Shown here piece after piece: positions 13,520 to 20,459 of a stretch of DNA of 20,459 nt. A program made the position numbers and the translations under genes. Below the pieces are notes generated by a model. That model searched no databases, was not told the origin of the DNA, and saw nothing but the letters and a program-made list of their open reading frames with translations. How positions within the stretch are numbered: position 1 is the first letter of the stretch; every line of letters starts with the position of its first letter. The stretch is taken from contig JAFZCF010000191.1 of the NCBI GenBank assembly GCA_017552165.1, forward strand, positions 1 to 20,459, written 5' to 3'. The stretch comes from Clostridia bacterium (GTDB taxonomy: Bacteria > Bacillota_A > Clostridia > Oscillospirales > CAG-272).

Positions 13520-16500
13520 GAGATATCACTTTCCGCTTTCTTTGAGGATATGGTTTTTCTCGCGGCGGGACGCATTTTACCGCGGAACCGTTTTTTGATT
13601 ACCCTTAACGGGACCTTTGATACTGAAGCGCCGTAGAGCTCCGCCTTTCGCGGCGCCTCGAAGACCGGCTGAAGGACCTCGGGCGCGCCGGGCTTGTCCG
13701 CCTCGGATACGGGCGCTTTTTCGGGCTCAGCCCCTCCGTCGGCTTCTCCGTCCGACCGGGCGTCGTTTTCGATTTCGGCGAAAAGGGCCGCAATGTCGAG
13801 ACCTCCGTCGTTCGCGTGCGGGACGACTATCGTGTCCCCGAAGGCGTCGGCGGCGGTGAATCTGCGTTTTGACGCCTCCTCGACGTCGTTGATGTGCTTT
13901 CTTCTTATGAGGAGCGCGACGAGAAGGATGAGGACCGCGACGAGCAGAACCGCGAGAATTATCTCGGTTATGAGAAGCGCGTCGACGTGCTTCGGCTGTT
14001 CCGACTGTCTCTCCGTCGTGTCGGCCGGCTCCGTTTCACGCTCCGACGTGGCGACCGCCTTGTAGTACACGAAGAGCACGTCCGCACCGGCGCCGTCTAT
14101 CGTGCCCTCGGCGGAGGGGTTGTCCGGCGTGTAGCCGTCGACCGTCAGGGCGTTTATCAGATATTTTGCGCCGTTCGTCGCGTAAACCACGTATTCCTCG
14201 GTGACGTCGTCGCCGTTTTCATAGCAGTTCCTGACGCTTACGGGATAAAGTACAGAAAGATCCGTGTTCGTGAGTATCAGATCAAAAACAGACGTGACGG
14301 AATATACGAATTTGTTATCCTCGATCTCGAACGTCACGGGATCGAAAAGACCGTCCGACGACTTGCTGTACAAATGAGCCGTAAGATGCTTTACGCCGTC
14401 GGGGATCGGGAGACGGATCGTCGCGCTGCCGTCTATCCTGACGGGAGCGCCGTCGAGCGTCAGCGTGGGAGTATAGATCAGCCCGTATTCTCCCGAAGCG
14501 AGGAACACGTCCGGCTCGAGAGTGTTTGACGAAAGCGAAACGCTGAATGAATACGGTTCATCCTCCGAGCCGACGAGAACGATCTCGGCGCCTGAGGCCG
14601 GGTCGGTGAGCGTGACGTAACCGTCCACCCTGAAGGTTATGCCGTTTTCCTCCGCATAGTTCTGCGCTATGGACTCGGAGGCGCCCTTCATCAGGAAATT
14701 GTTCACGACCGCCCCGAGCGCGTTGTAGCCGAGCGCCTCGTCGCCGATGAACTCCACGGTATCGGGCACGTAAACCGAGCGTATCCCCGTTCCCTTGAAA
14801 GCGCCGACACCTATCTGCCTGAGCGACGAAGGGATGGAGAGCGAGGTTATCCCGCGGCAGTTTTCAAACGCCCCGTCCCCTATCTCGGCCAGACCCGAGG
14901 GGAGCGACACTGATCCGAGCCCTGTGCCGCTGAAAGCGTTTTTGCCTATCGTTTTGACCGAGCCCGGAAGACTGACGGACGTTATGTCCTTCATTCCGTC
15001 GAAAAGCTCGGCGCCGACGTTCTTGACCCCGGTGAAGTTGACCGATCTTATGTAATCGTTATATAGCGCCCACGGCACGTCGTCGGTGCTTTCATAGTCC
15101 GGGCAGACGCCGCTGCCGCTCACGGTAAGCAGCCCCGCGGGGAGCTTTACGGACCATTTGAGACCTTCGCCGAACGTCCCGTCATCGGAGGAAACGTCTC
15201 CGGTCGATACGAACGAGAAACCGTTCAGCTCGGCGTACCGCTTGGCCTCGGACGGTGTCGGACCCTTTATCTCCATGACGAACTCCTGATATTTGGCGTA
15301 CGCCACGGCGGAGGTGTCGTCGTTTGAGAAATAATAATACCCTATCGAATTGTCGGCGATCTCACGGACGTTTTTGGACAGCGTGATCGAGCGGAGCGAC
15401 GGGCAGGACGAAAGGGCTCTTTCGCATATCTGCCTGACGGAATCAGTCAGTTTTACGGACGAAAGAGCGTCGCAACCCTCGAAGACCCCGGTCGGAAGCG
15501 ACGTTATCTTTGAAGAGAGCGCAACGGACGTGAAACCGTCGCAGTCGTAAAAGGCGAACTCGCCGATATGTGAAAGCCCCTCCACGATGTTCTGCGACGT
15601 CAGCGCGCGGCATCCCGCAAAGGACCTGTCGCCAACGACCGTCAGCGAGCCGCTCTCGAATTTCTGCAGAGATACGCAGCCCTCGAAGGACGACACGCCG
15701 GTGCGTTCGACCGCAGGGGAGTTTATGGTCGCAAGGTTTGCGCACCTGAAGAACGCCCTGTCGGGTATCTCGGCGAGTTTGTCGCCGAAAACGCAGTTAT
15801 TTACGGCGGAACCCTCGAAAGAGGAAACGCCTAAACGCGATACGGAACCGAAGATGACGGTTTCAAGGGCTCCGCAGCCCCTGAACGCCCCGTCTCCGAC
15901 GGACGTCACCCCGGTCGAGGATATTTCGGTCAGCGCCGCGCATCCGGAAAACGCGCCGGCGCCGATAGTTGAGACTGTCTGCCCGAGCGAAACCGACGTA
16001 ATGCCGTTTTCAGCGCCGAACGCGCGGTCACCGACGGAGGTCACGCCGTTCTCAATGACAAGGAAGGATATGACGAAACCGTCTTTTTCGGAATAATATT
16101 CAGCCCACGGCGCCTGCGCGCCGTCGGAATAGGAGGGTATCGAGCCGCTCCCGCTCAGGGTGAGGACTCCCTCCTCGGATATTATCCAGTGCACGTCTCC
16201 GGCGTCGCCCTCCGGGAGGACGACCTTTGAGGCGGGGAAATCAAATCCGTTCTCCGCCGCCCAGGTCTCGGAGTACGATCCGACGCTGCCGATGACGGTC
16301 GGCTCGCAGGTCTTCGTGTATATTTCGTCAACAAGACTGTAGCCGAAAGCGTGCTCGCCTATCGAAACGACGCTGTCCGGCAGGGTTATCTCATTGAGCG
16401 TGAAATTCAGAAAAGCGTCGGCGGAGACTGACGTCACGCCTTCGTTTATGACAACCGAGGTTATACTGTCGAACAGCTCGGCCCAGGGAGCGCCCTCCTC

Positions 16501-16725
16501 GGGCAGGGTCATCCCGCCCTCTCCCGACAGCGAAAGGATTCCGTCCTCGACGGTATAGGTGAGATTTTCGCCGCACTGGAAGGTCTCCGGCAGATCCTGT
16601 TCCTCCTCCTCCGCGTTCACGGCAAAAAAGAGCACGGAAAAAACGGCGAGCGCGGCAACGACAGCCGCGATCGCGCGGGTTATATGACCGATTTTTTTAC
16701 GTGACGGAACATCGAAAAACGACAT
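13516..16725 (-). CDS. BspA-like leucine-rich-repeat surface protein
   Basis: A 1069-residue protein with an N-terminal signal peptide (hydrophobic 18-36, possible cleavage after AVNA at 38), a long ectodomain, one C-terminal membrane helix (about 914-938) and a cytoplasmic tail of about 130 residues. The ectodomain contains three copies of a short lead-in module (G-x-LT(V/L)SGSG...PW, starting near 52, 172 and 517), each followed by LRR_5/BspA-type repeats of the form TSIGxxAFxGCxxLxSVxLP. A beta-rich segment (about 740-900) precedes the helix, and the tail is acidic then strongly basic (VIKKRFRGKMRPAARK). BspA-like proteins mediate adhesion to host or other cells. There is no LPxTG or S-layer motif. 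ATG 16725 has GGGGGAG six bases upstream; an upstream in-frame ATG lies inside the promoter. Confidence 0.93.
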   Translation of the reverse strand: MSFFDVPSRKKIGHITRAIAAVVAALAVFSVLFFAVNAEEEEQDLPETFQCGENLTYTVEDGILSLSGEGGMTLPEEGAPWAELFDSITSVVINEGVTSVSADAFLNFTLNEITLPDSVVSIGEHAFGYSLVDEIYTKTCEPTVIGSVGSYSETWAAENGFDFPASKVVLPEGDAGDVHWIISEEGVLTLSGSGSIPSYSDGAQAPWAEYYSEKDGFVISFLVIENGVTSVGDRAFGAENGITSVSLGQTVSTIGAGAFSGCAALTEISSTGVTSVGDGAFRGCGALETVIFGSVSRLGVSSFEGSAVNNCVFGDKLAEIPDRAFFRCANLATINSPAVERTGVSSFEGCVSLQKFESGSLTVVGDRSFAGCRALTSQNIVEGLSHIGEFAFYDCDGFTSVALSSKITSLPTGVFEGCDALSSVKLTDSVRQICERALSSCPSLRSITLSKNVREIADNSIGYYYFSNDDTSAVAYAKYQEFVMEIKGPTPSEAKRYAELNGFSFVSTGDVSSDDGTFGEGLKWSVKLPAGLLTVSGSGVCPDYESTDDVPWALYNDYIRSVNFTGVKNVGAELFDGMKDITSVSLPGSVKTIGKNAFSGTGLGSVSLPSGLAEIGDGAFENCRGITSLSIPSSLRQIGVGAFKGTGIRSVYVPDTVEFIGDEALGYNALGAVVNNFLMKGASESIAQNYAEENGITFRVDGYVTLTDPASGAEIVLVGSEDEPYSFSVSLSSNTLEPDVFLASGEYGLIYTPTLTLDGAPVRIDGSATIRLPIPDGVKHLTAHLYSKSSDGLFDPVTFEIEDNKFVYSVTSVFDLILTNTDLSVLYPVSVRNCYENGDDVTEEYVVYATNGAKYLINALTVDGYTPDNPSAEGTIDGAGADVLFVYYKAVATSERETEPADTTERQSEQPKHVDALLITEIILAVLLVAVLILLVALLIRRKHINDVEEASKRRFTAADAFGDTIVVPHANDGGLDIAALFAEIENDARSDGEADGGAEPEKAPVSEADKPGAPEVLQPVFEAPRKAELYGASVSKVPLRVIKKRFRGKMRPAARKTISSKKAESDIS

Positions 16726-16756
16726 ATGCCACTCCCCCGTATAAATTGCAGGGGAA

Positions 16757-16785
16757 ATTATATCACTACGCGCGCGGTTTGTCAA
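16757..16785 (-). promoter_or_regulatory. Consensus sigma-A promoter of the LRR/CBM9 operon
   Basis: On the minus strand, TTGACA (16785-16780), 17-bp spacer, TATAAT (16762-16757), with TG one base before the -10 box. Start near 16750, leader of about 25 bases. It is divergent from the rlmB promoter. Confidence 0.93.
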
Positions 16786-16801
16786 CTGCCGCGTGTGAAC
16801 C

Positions 16802-16822
16802 GGCGGTAAAAGGGCGGTAAAA
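16802..16822. repeat. Two direct copies of GGCGGTAAAA, 11-bp period
   Basis: Perfect 10-bp repeats at 16802-16811 and 16813-16822 with one base between them, so the spacing is one helical turn. They lie 17 bp upstream of the -35 box of the LRR promoter and about 60 bp upstream of the rlmB -35. They could be a regulator-binding site for the divergent region; no known family was recognised. Confidence 0.45.
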
Positions 16823-16880
16823 TAAACGTAAATGCGTTAGACAAGAGTCAAAAACTTTTTTCGGCGCGGGGCTTCCGGTC

Positions 16881-16909
16881 TATACAAACCGGGAAAAGTG
16901 TGATATAAT
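16881..16909 (+). promoter_or_regulatory. Promoter of rlmB and the P-type-ATPase-like genes
   Basis: TATACA (16881-16886), 17-bp spacer, TATAAT (16904-16909) with an extended -10 TG. The weaker -35 box suggests lower or regulated use. Start near 16916, about 47 bases before the rlmB ATG. Confidence 0.75.
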
Positions 16910-16962
16910 ATTATGGACTATAGAAATCGGCGTCCGCGCTTTCGGCGGCCGCGCCGCAGGAC

Positions 16963-17817
16963 ATGGATCGCAGGAACAAGTATAACGACAACAAAGGAAA
17001 TACCGGCGGCAGAGGCGCTGAGCGCGAAGGCCGCTTCCGGAATGAAGAAAAAGAGCGCGGCGACACCCTCGTCATCGGAAGGAACGCCGTCATCGAGCTC
17101 CTCAAAAGCGGAAGGGACGTAAACAAGATCTACGTCAGGCGCGGGGAGATGACGGGCTCGCTCACCGTTATCATGGCGGAGGCGGCAAACCGGAAAATAC
17201 CGGTTTCGGAGGTCGAAACCGCAAAGCTCGATAAAATGTCGGGCGGCGCCGCTCATCAGGGCGTGATAGCGTCCGCGGCGGTAAAGAACTATTCGACGGT
17301 GGACGACATCCTATCCCTCGCCGACGAAAGAGGAGAAAAACCGCTCATCCTCATGCTCGACGGGGTCGAAGATCCCCAGAATCTCGGGGCCTTGATAAGG
17401 TCCGCCGAGTGTACCGGGGCTCACGGTGTGATAATACCGAAGCACGGCGCCGTGGGGCTGACGTTCTCGGTCGGCAAGGCGTCTGCCGGAGCCGTCGAAT
17501 ACGTCCCCGTAGCGATGGTGGCAAACCTCGCGCGGACGGTGGACGAGCTCAAGGAACGCGGACTGTGGATATTCGCGGCGGAGGCCGGCGGAGAGGACGT
17601 GTACAGCGCCGACTTTGACTGTCCTGCCGTCCTGATACTCGGCAGCGAAGGCTTCGGAGTTTCGCGCCTGCTGAGAGACAAGAGCGATTTTACCGTTTCC
17701 ATTCCGATGTACGGGAACATCAATTCAATGAACGTAACGGCCGCCGGCGCCGTGATACTGTGCGAGGCGGCGAAACAAAGACACACAAAATCTGACGGGA
17801 GCACAAGCAATGGCTGA
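16963..17817 (+). CDS. rlmB: 23S rRNA (guanosine-2'-O-)-methyltransferase RlmB-type
   Basis: A 284-residue SpoU-family (SPOUT) RNA 2'-O-methyltransferase, of the RlmB/TrmH group that methylates 23S rRNA G2251 in E. coli. After a polar, disordered N-terminal extension (1-33) comes the substrate-binding domain from DTLVIGRNAVIELL to GGAAHQGVIA, then the knotted catalytic domain with motif 1 LDGVEDPQNLGALIRSAE (from about 132), motif 2 LILGSEGFGVS (about 223-233) and motif 3 IPMYGNINSMNVTAAGAV (about 246-263). The ATG has only a short AGGA nearby, so the exact start is less certain; it is the only start fitting the frame downstream of the promoter. Its stop overlaps the next gene by eight bases. 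Confidence 0.92.
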   Translation: MDRRNKYNDNKGNTGGRGAEREGRFRNEEKERGDTLVIGRNAVIELLKSGRDVNKIYVRRGEMTGSLTVIMAEAANRKIPVSEVETAKLDKMSGGAAHQGVIASAAVKNYSTVDDILSLADERGEKPLILMLDGVEDPQNLGALIRSAECTGAHGVIIPKHGAVGLTFSVGKASAGAVEYVPVAMVANLARTVDELKERGLWIFAAEAGGEDVYSADFDCPAVLILGSEGFGVSRLLRDKSDFTVSIPMYGNINSMNVTAAGAVILCEAAKQRHTKSDGSTSNG

Positions 17818-19471
17818 GAAAAAAAACGAACGGCTGTCTGCCGACGAGCTGCTCAAACGGCTCAAGGAGAATATCGGGGAGGACGCCCCGGATGAGGGCG
17901 CATCCGCGAAGAAATACAAGTTCACGCGTGCCAAAAAGGAAATGACCGACACCCTCGAACAGCCCCTGTCCGACTATTCGTACGAGAGCCCGGTGCCGAA
18001 ATCGAACGTTGAGGGTCTCGACGTCGACGCGCTCATGAGGATGTACCTGTCCGACGAGGACTACGAGGTCGCCTCCGGCAAAAAGCAGACGGATCCTTTC
18101 ACCGAAACGATAGACTCCGCCGAGCTCGACGGCGTCGTCGCCCAGCCGACGGACTATCAGGCGCCGGACCAGGACACATATTCCGAGCTTAACGTCGACG
18201 GCAAGGTCTGCGACGTTCCGCAGCTCGGAGTCAAAGAACAGCCGGAAAGCGACGCGACGGAAGCAGCCGCCGAAACCGTAGACGGAGACGAGACGATCCG
18301 CGTGGAAGATCTCGGAAAATATATCAGATCCTCGTCAAAGGGCATGACCGATGACGAGTTTGACGACATTTTCGGCGAGGTACCGATCGTCCCCATCAGC
18401 ATACCGAACACACCGGACGAGGACGAAAAGAAAGAACCGGAACAGGCCGCCTCAGACATGCAGGCCGAGCTCACGGTAGCCTATCCCGTCAAAAACATCG
18501 ATACGGACACCGCCGCGGAGGATACCGCCGAGGCCGTGCCGGGCGGCGTGCCGGAAGATACCGCCGAGAACGTTCTCGAGGGAGTCAAGGCCCCGGTGTC
18601 CGAGACCGACACGAACATAATGCTCGCCTTCGGGCTCGACGAGGAGCTCGACAGCGCGGTCGGGCGCGACGAGGCGGACAAACTGCGCGAGGCGAACGAA
18701 AACGAAGCCGAGCGCATGACCTCCGAAAAGCCGAAGGAGGCGACAGAGTATTCGTCGCCGTCCGACACCAAGGCCTTCGCCGCCGAATACCGCAAAAAAT
18801 ATCTCAAAAACGCCGTCTCGATCTTCGGCGCGATAATCGTCACGATCGTCCTGTTCTTCTATGAGAACATCACGGCAATGGGAGGTTCCCTTCCCACGGC
18901 CGTCGACCCGGCGTACTATCCGACTGTACACACGATGGTCGGGCTTCAGATTCTGTTCTTCGGTTTTATCTTCACGCTTCCGTATTTGTACAGGGGCTTC
19001 GTTTCACTGAAAAAGCGTCAGCCGACGATCGAAAGTCTTCTCTCCGTCATATTCGTCATGAACGTGCTGTTCGCGCTGATCGCCATATTCTTCACTCCGG
19101 GAACCGTTTACAAGATCTACTTCCTGCCGGCGGCGATATCCATTCTCTGCGTCGCCCTCGGAAGACGGTTCGAACTCATGCGCGAAACGTCGTCTTTCGG
19201 GATCATAGCCTCGAAAAAAAGCAAGTTCGTACTCGAAAGTCTTGATCTCGACTCGGCGGAGCTCGAGACACAGGCGTTCAACGAGTATCTCCCGAGTTCT
19301 CCCGACATCTTCCGCATTTCAAAATCGTCGTTTGTCGACGGCTTCGTGAAGAGGACCGAAAAGTACCCCTCGATGAAGGGATTTATCGACTTCTTCATGA
19401 TCGGAATGCTCGGCGCGGCGATCATAGGCTTCGCCGCCGGGCTCTTCAGGGCGGCTTCACGGCCGGCGTGA
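17810..19471 (+). CDS. Acidic membrane protein, N-part of degenerate P1B-ATPase
   Basis: A 553-residue protein. Residues 1-330 are acidic, low-complexity and probably cytoplasmic, with short motif-like islands (TDDEFDDIFGE near 178-190, TNIMLAFGLDEEL near 268-282) and a 12-residue tandem repeat (AEDTAEAVPGGV, PEDTAENVLEGV). Five membrane helices follow (about 335-353, 370-395, 405-428, 433-456, 524-545). FTLPYLYRGFVSLKKRQP, then ESLLSVIFVMNVLFALIAIF and ILCVALGRRFE, correspond to the second to fourth helices of P1B-type (CopA-like) ATPases. The loop where the actuator domain should be is only about 67 residues and has no TGES. The frame ends in the middle of a membrane region after GFAAGLF; natural continuation is found in the next frame. 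Start has GGGAG eight bases upstream and overlaps rlmB by eight bases. Confidence 0.8.
   Translation: MAEKKNERLSADELLKRLKENIGEDAPDEGASAKKYKFTRAKKEMTDTLEQPLSDYSYESPVPKSNVEGLDVDALMRMYLSDEDYEVASGKKQTDPFTETIDSAELDGVVAQPTDYQAPDQDTYSELNVDGKVCDVPQLGVKEQPESDATEAAAETVDGDETIRVEDLGKYIRSSSKGMTDDEFDDIFGEVPIVPISIPNTPDEDEKKEPEQAASDMQAELTVAYPVKNIDTDTAAEDTAEAVPGGVPEDTAENVLEGVKAPVSETDTNIMLAFGLDEELDSAVGRDEADKLREANENEAERMTSEKPKEATEYSSPSDTKAFAAEYRKKYLKNAVSIFGAIIVTIVLFFYENITAMGGSLPTAVDPAYYPTVHTMVGLQILFFGFIFTLPYLYRGFVSLKKRQPTIESLLSVIFVMNVLFALIAIFFTPGTVYKIYFLPAAISILCVALGRRFELMRETSSFGIIASKKSKFVLESLDLDSAELETQAFNEYLPSSPDIFRISKSSFVDGFVKRTEKYPSMKGFIDFFMIGMLGAAIIGFAAGLFRAASRPA
19440..19471 (+). other. Probable frame change between the two ATPase-like parts
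   Basis: The first frame reads GLFRAASRPA-stop. The second frame, read upstream of its GTG start, gives GGFTAGV directly before TAGYTAFSF, so adding one G in the AGGG run at 19448-19451 would yield GLFRGGFTAGVTAGYTAFSF, a smooth membrane segment. A GTGA overlap (19468-19471) could also permit separate translation, but no Shine-Dalgarno sequence precedes the GTG. Sequencing error, real mutation and recoding cannot be told apart here. Confidence 0.65.
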
Positions 19472-20454
19472 CCGCGGGATATACCGCGTTCAGCTTCACC
19501 CTTCCCGTCTCGCTGTTCCTTTCGTTCTGTCTCCCCTCCTACAGAGGTGAAAAGATTGCCGTTTCTGACGGTTCCGCCTTCATCGGCGAGGCGGCGGTGG
19601 ACGACTATACCGCCGCGTCCTGCATATCCTTTGACGACAGGGAGGTCTTCCCGCCGTCCGGCGTCAAGCTCCGTTCCATCAAGATGTGCCGCGACGACGG
19701 GCGTATCGACAACGTCATCTATTACACGGCGAGCATCTATTCCCGCGTGGGCGGCCCGCTTTCCGACGTGCTTAACGTCGCGACAGCCGACATCGGGCGT
19801 TCTGAAAACACCGAGATCCTCTCGGTCGGCAAAAACGGCGTCGAGGCCATAGTTGAAGGGAAGCACATCTACCTCGGCAAGGCGGACTACATCAGAGCGC
19901 TCGGATTCCCGCCCGAAGATCCCGAGGAGGACAGCGAACTCGAAGAACAGGGCATCTCGGTGATGTACCTCGTACTCGACGACGTTGTTTATTCAAAAAT
20001 TTTTGTCAGATACGCGCTCGAGCCCGAGTTCGTTTCGCTCGTCAGGGCGATGTACTCGTCCGGCATCTGCGTAGGTATCAAGACGATAGACCCGAACATC
20101 GACGACGAGATGCTCGGACGCAAGATCCAGCTTGACAAATATCCCGTCAGGGTGCTCAAATACAGTTCGCTCGACGACGTGGCAGGTGTTAGCGACAAGA
20201 TCGACAGCGGCCTCGTGTCCAAACGCTCGGCAAAGGCGCTGATCCGCACCTTTACCCTCTGCGATAAAATGAGACACGCGACAAAGTCCGGGCTCGTTGT
20301 CAGTGCGATAGCAATGCTGATCGGTCTGCTTGCCGTCGTCGCCGTCGCAATTTTCGGAAGCGTCTCGTCGATCCACTCGATGATAGCTGCTCTCTACCAG
20401 CTCATCTGGATCGTTCCGTCGATAATCATTTCGAGACTTCTCATCATGAAATAA
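19468..20454 (+). CDS. C-part of degenerate P1B-ATPase (P/N-domain remnant)
   Basis: As written, a 328-residue frame from GTG 19468, but probably the C-terminal part of the preceding protein. Helix 6 (about 3-24) ends in FCLPSY where P1B pumps have CPC. GEAAVDDYTAASCISFDDREV aligns in order with the phosphorylation region: Asp56 takes the place of the DKTGT aspartate, but the rest of the motif is lost. GGPLSDVL (95-102) matches the His-Pro region with His replaced by Gly. GKNGVEAIVEGKHIYLGKA (121-139) keeps the N-domain fold signature. TIDPN (206-210) stands at TGDN, and no GDGxND follows. Two final helices (about 277-300 and 305-326) complete the P1B pattern. Pumping activity is very unlikely. 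Inference by reading, not by search. Confidence 0.75.
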   Translation: MTAGYTAFSFTLPVSLFLSFCLPSYRGEKIAVSDGSAFIGEAAVDDYTAASCISFDDREVFPPSGVKLRSIKMCRDDGRIDNVIYYTASIYSRVGGPLSDVLNVATADIGRSENTEILSVGKNGVEAIVEGKHIYLGKADYIRALGFPPEDPEEDSELEEQGISVMYLVLDDVVYSKIFVRYALEPEFVSLVRAMYSSGICVGIKTIDPNIDDEMLGRKIQLDKYPVRVLKYSSLDDVAGVSDKIDSGLVSKRSAKALIRTFTLCDKMRHATKSGLVVSAIAMLIGLLAVVAVAIFGSVSSIHSMIAALYQLIWIVPSIIISRLLIMK

Positions 20455-20459
20455 AGATC

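Noticed and set aside
16913..17122. Short frame starting right after the rlmB -10 box
   Set aside because: It is in a different frame from rlmB, arginine-rich and featureless, and its ATG is at or before the expected transcript start.

Overview
The window looks like a chromosomal segment of an uncultured, fairly GC-rich member of the Bacillota (Clostridia), probably gut-associated. The reasons are strong GGAGG ribosome binding sites with some TTG and GTG starts, textbook sigma-A promoters, protein sequences of Clostridia type, and the mix of BspA-like leucine-rich-repeat protein, serpin, fructan-type glycosidase and several lipoproteins. The taxonomic call is inference; no rRNA gene is present.

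Layout. (1) 1-430, minus strand: an intact tRNA-Pro(TGG) with encoded CCA and terminator, and upstream of it the 5' half of a second tRNA-Pro whose sequence breaks off right after the anticodon loop. (2) 503-6530, plus strand: one promoter and seven tightly packed genes: GH32 fructosidase-like protein, sirtuin, YdeI/OmdA-like protein, double GNAT acetyltransferase, SAM methyltransferase, five-helix membrane protein, P-loop kinase-like protein. (3) 6564-8419: rpsB-tsf with consensus promoter and strong terminator. (4) 8431-11389: three exported proteins (TPR-like lipoprotein, secreted 468-aa protein of unknown function, small lipoprotein) between a promoter and a bidirectional terminator. (5) 11455-12849, minus: a lipoprotein serpin with its own promoter. 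(6) 12864-16785, minus: a large surface leucine-rich-repeat protein and a CBM9-like protein coupled by an ATGA overlap. (7) 16881-20454, plus: rlmB, then two overlapping reading frames that together have the eight-helix plan of a P1B-type (heavy-metal) ATPase but lack the catalytic motifs.

The most unusual item is region 7. The two frames read as one protein broken by a one-base frame change: a long acidic N-terminal region, eight membrane helices, a shortened actuator loop, and a P/N-domain remnant with DKTGT, the His-Pro motif, TGDN and GDGxND altered or missing. This looks like a P-type ATPase pseudoenzyme that may have taken on a sensing or scaffold role. Regions 4 to 6 are an almost unbroken stretch of envelope and surface genes, and the three-gene export cassette in region 4 is the least understood part of it.

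Seven promoters share a 17-bp spacer with TATAAT, so transcription units can be drawn with unusual confidence. No CRISPR array, insertion sequence, integrase or phage gene was seen. There is no unexplained gap over 300 bases: the gene-poor first 580 bases hold the tRNA region and two divergent promoters.
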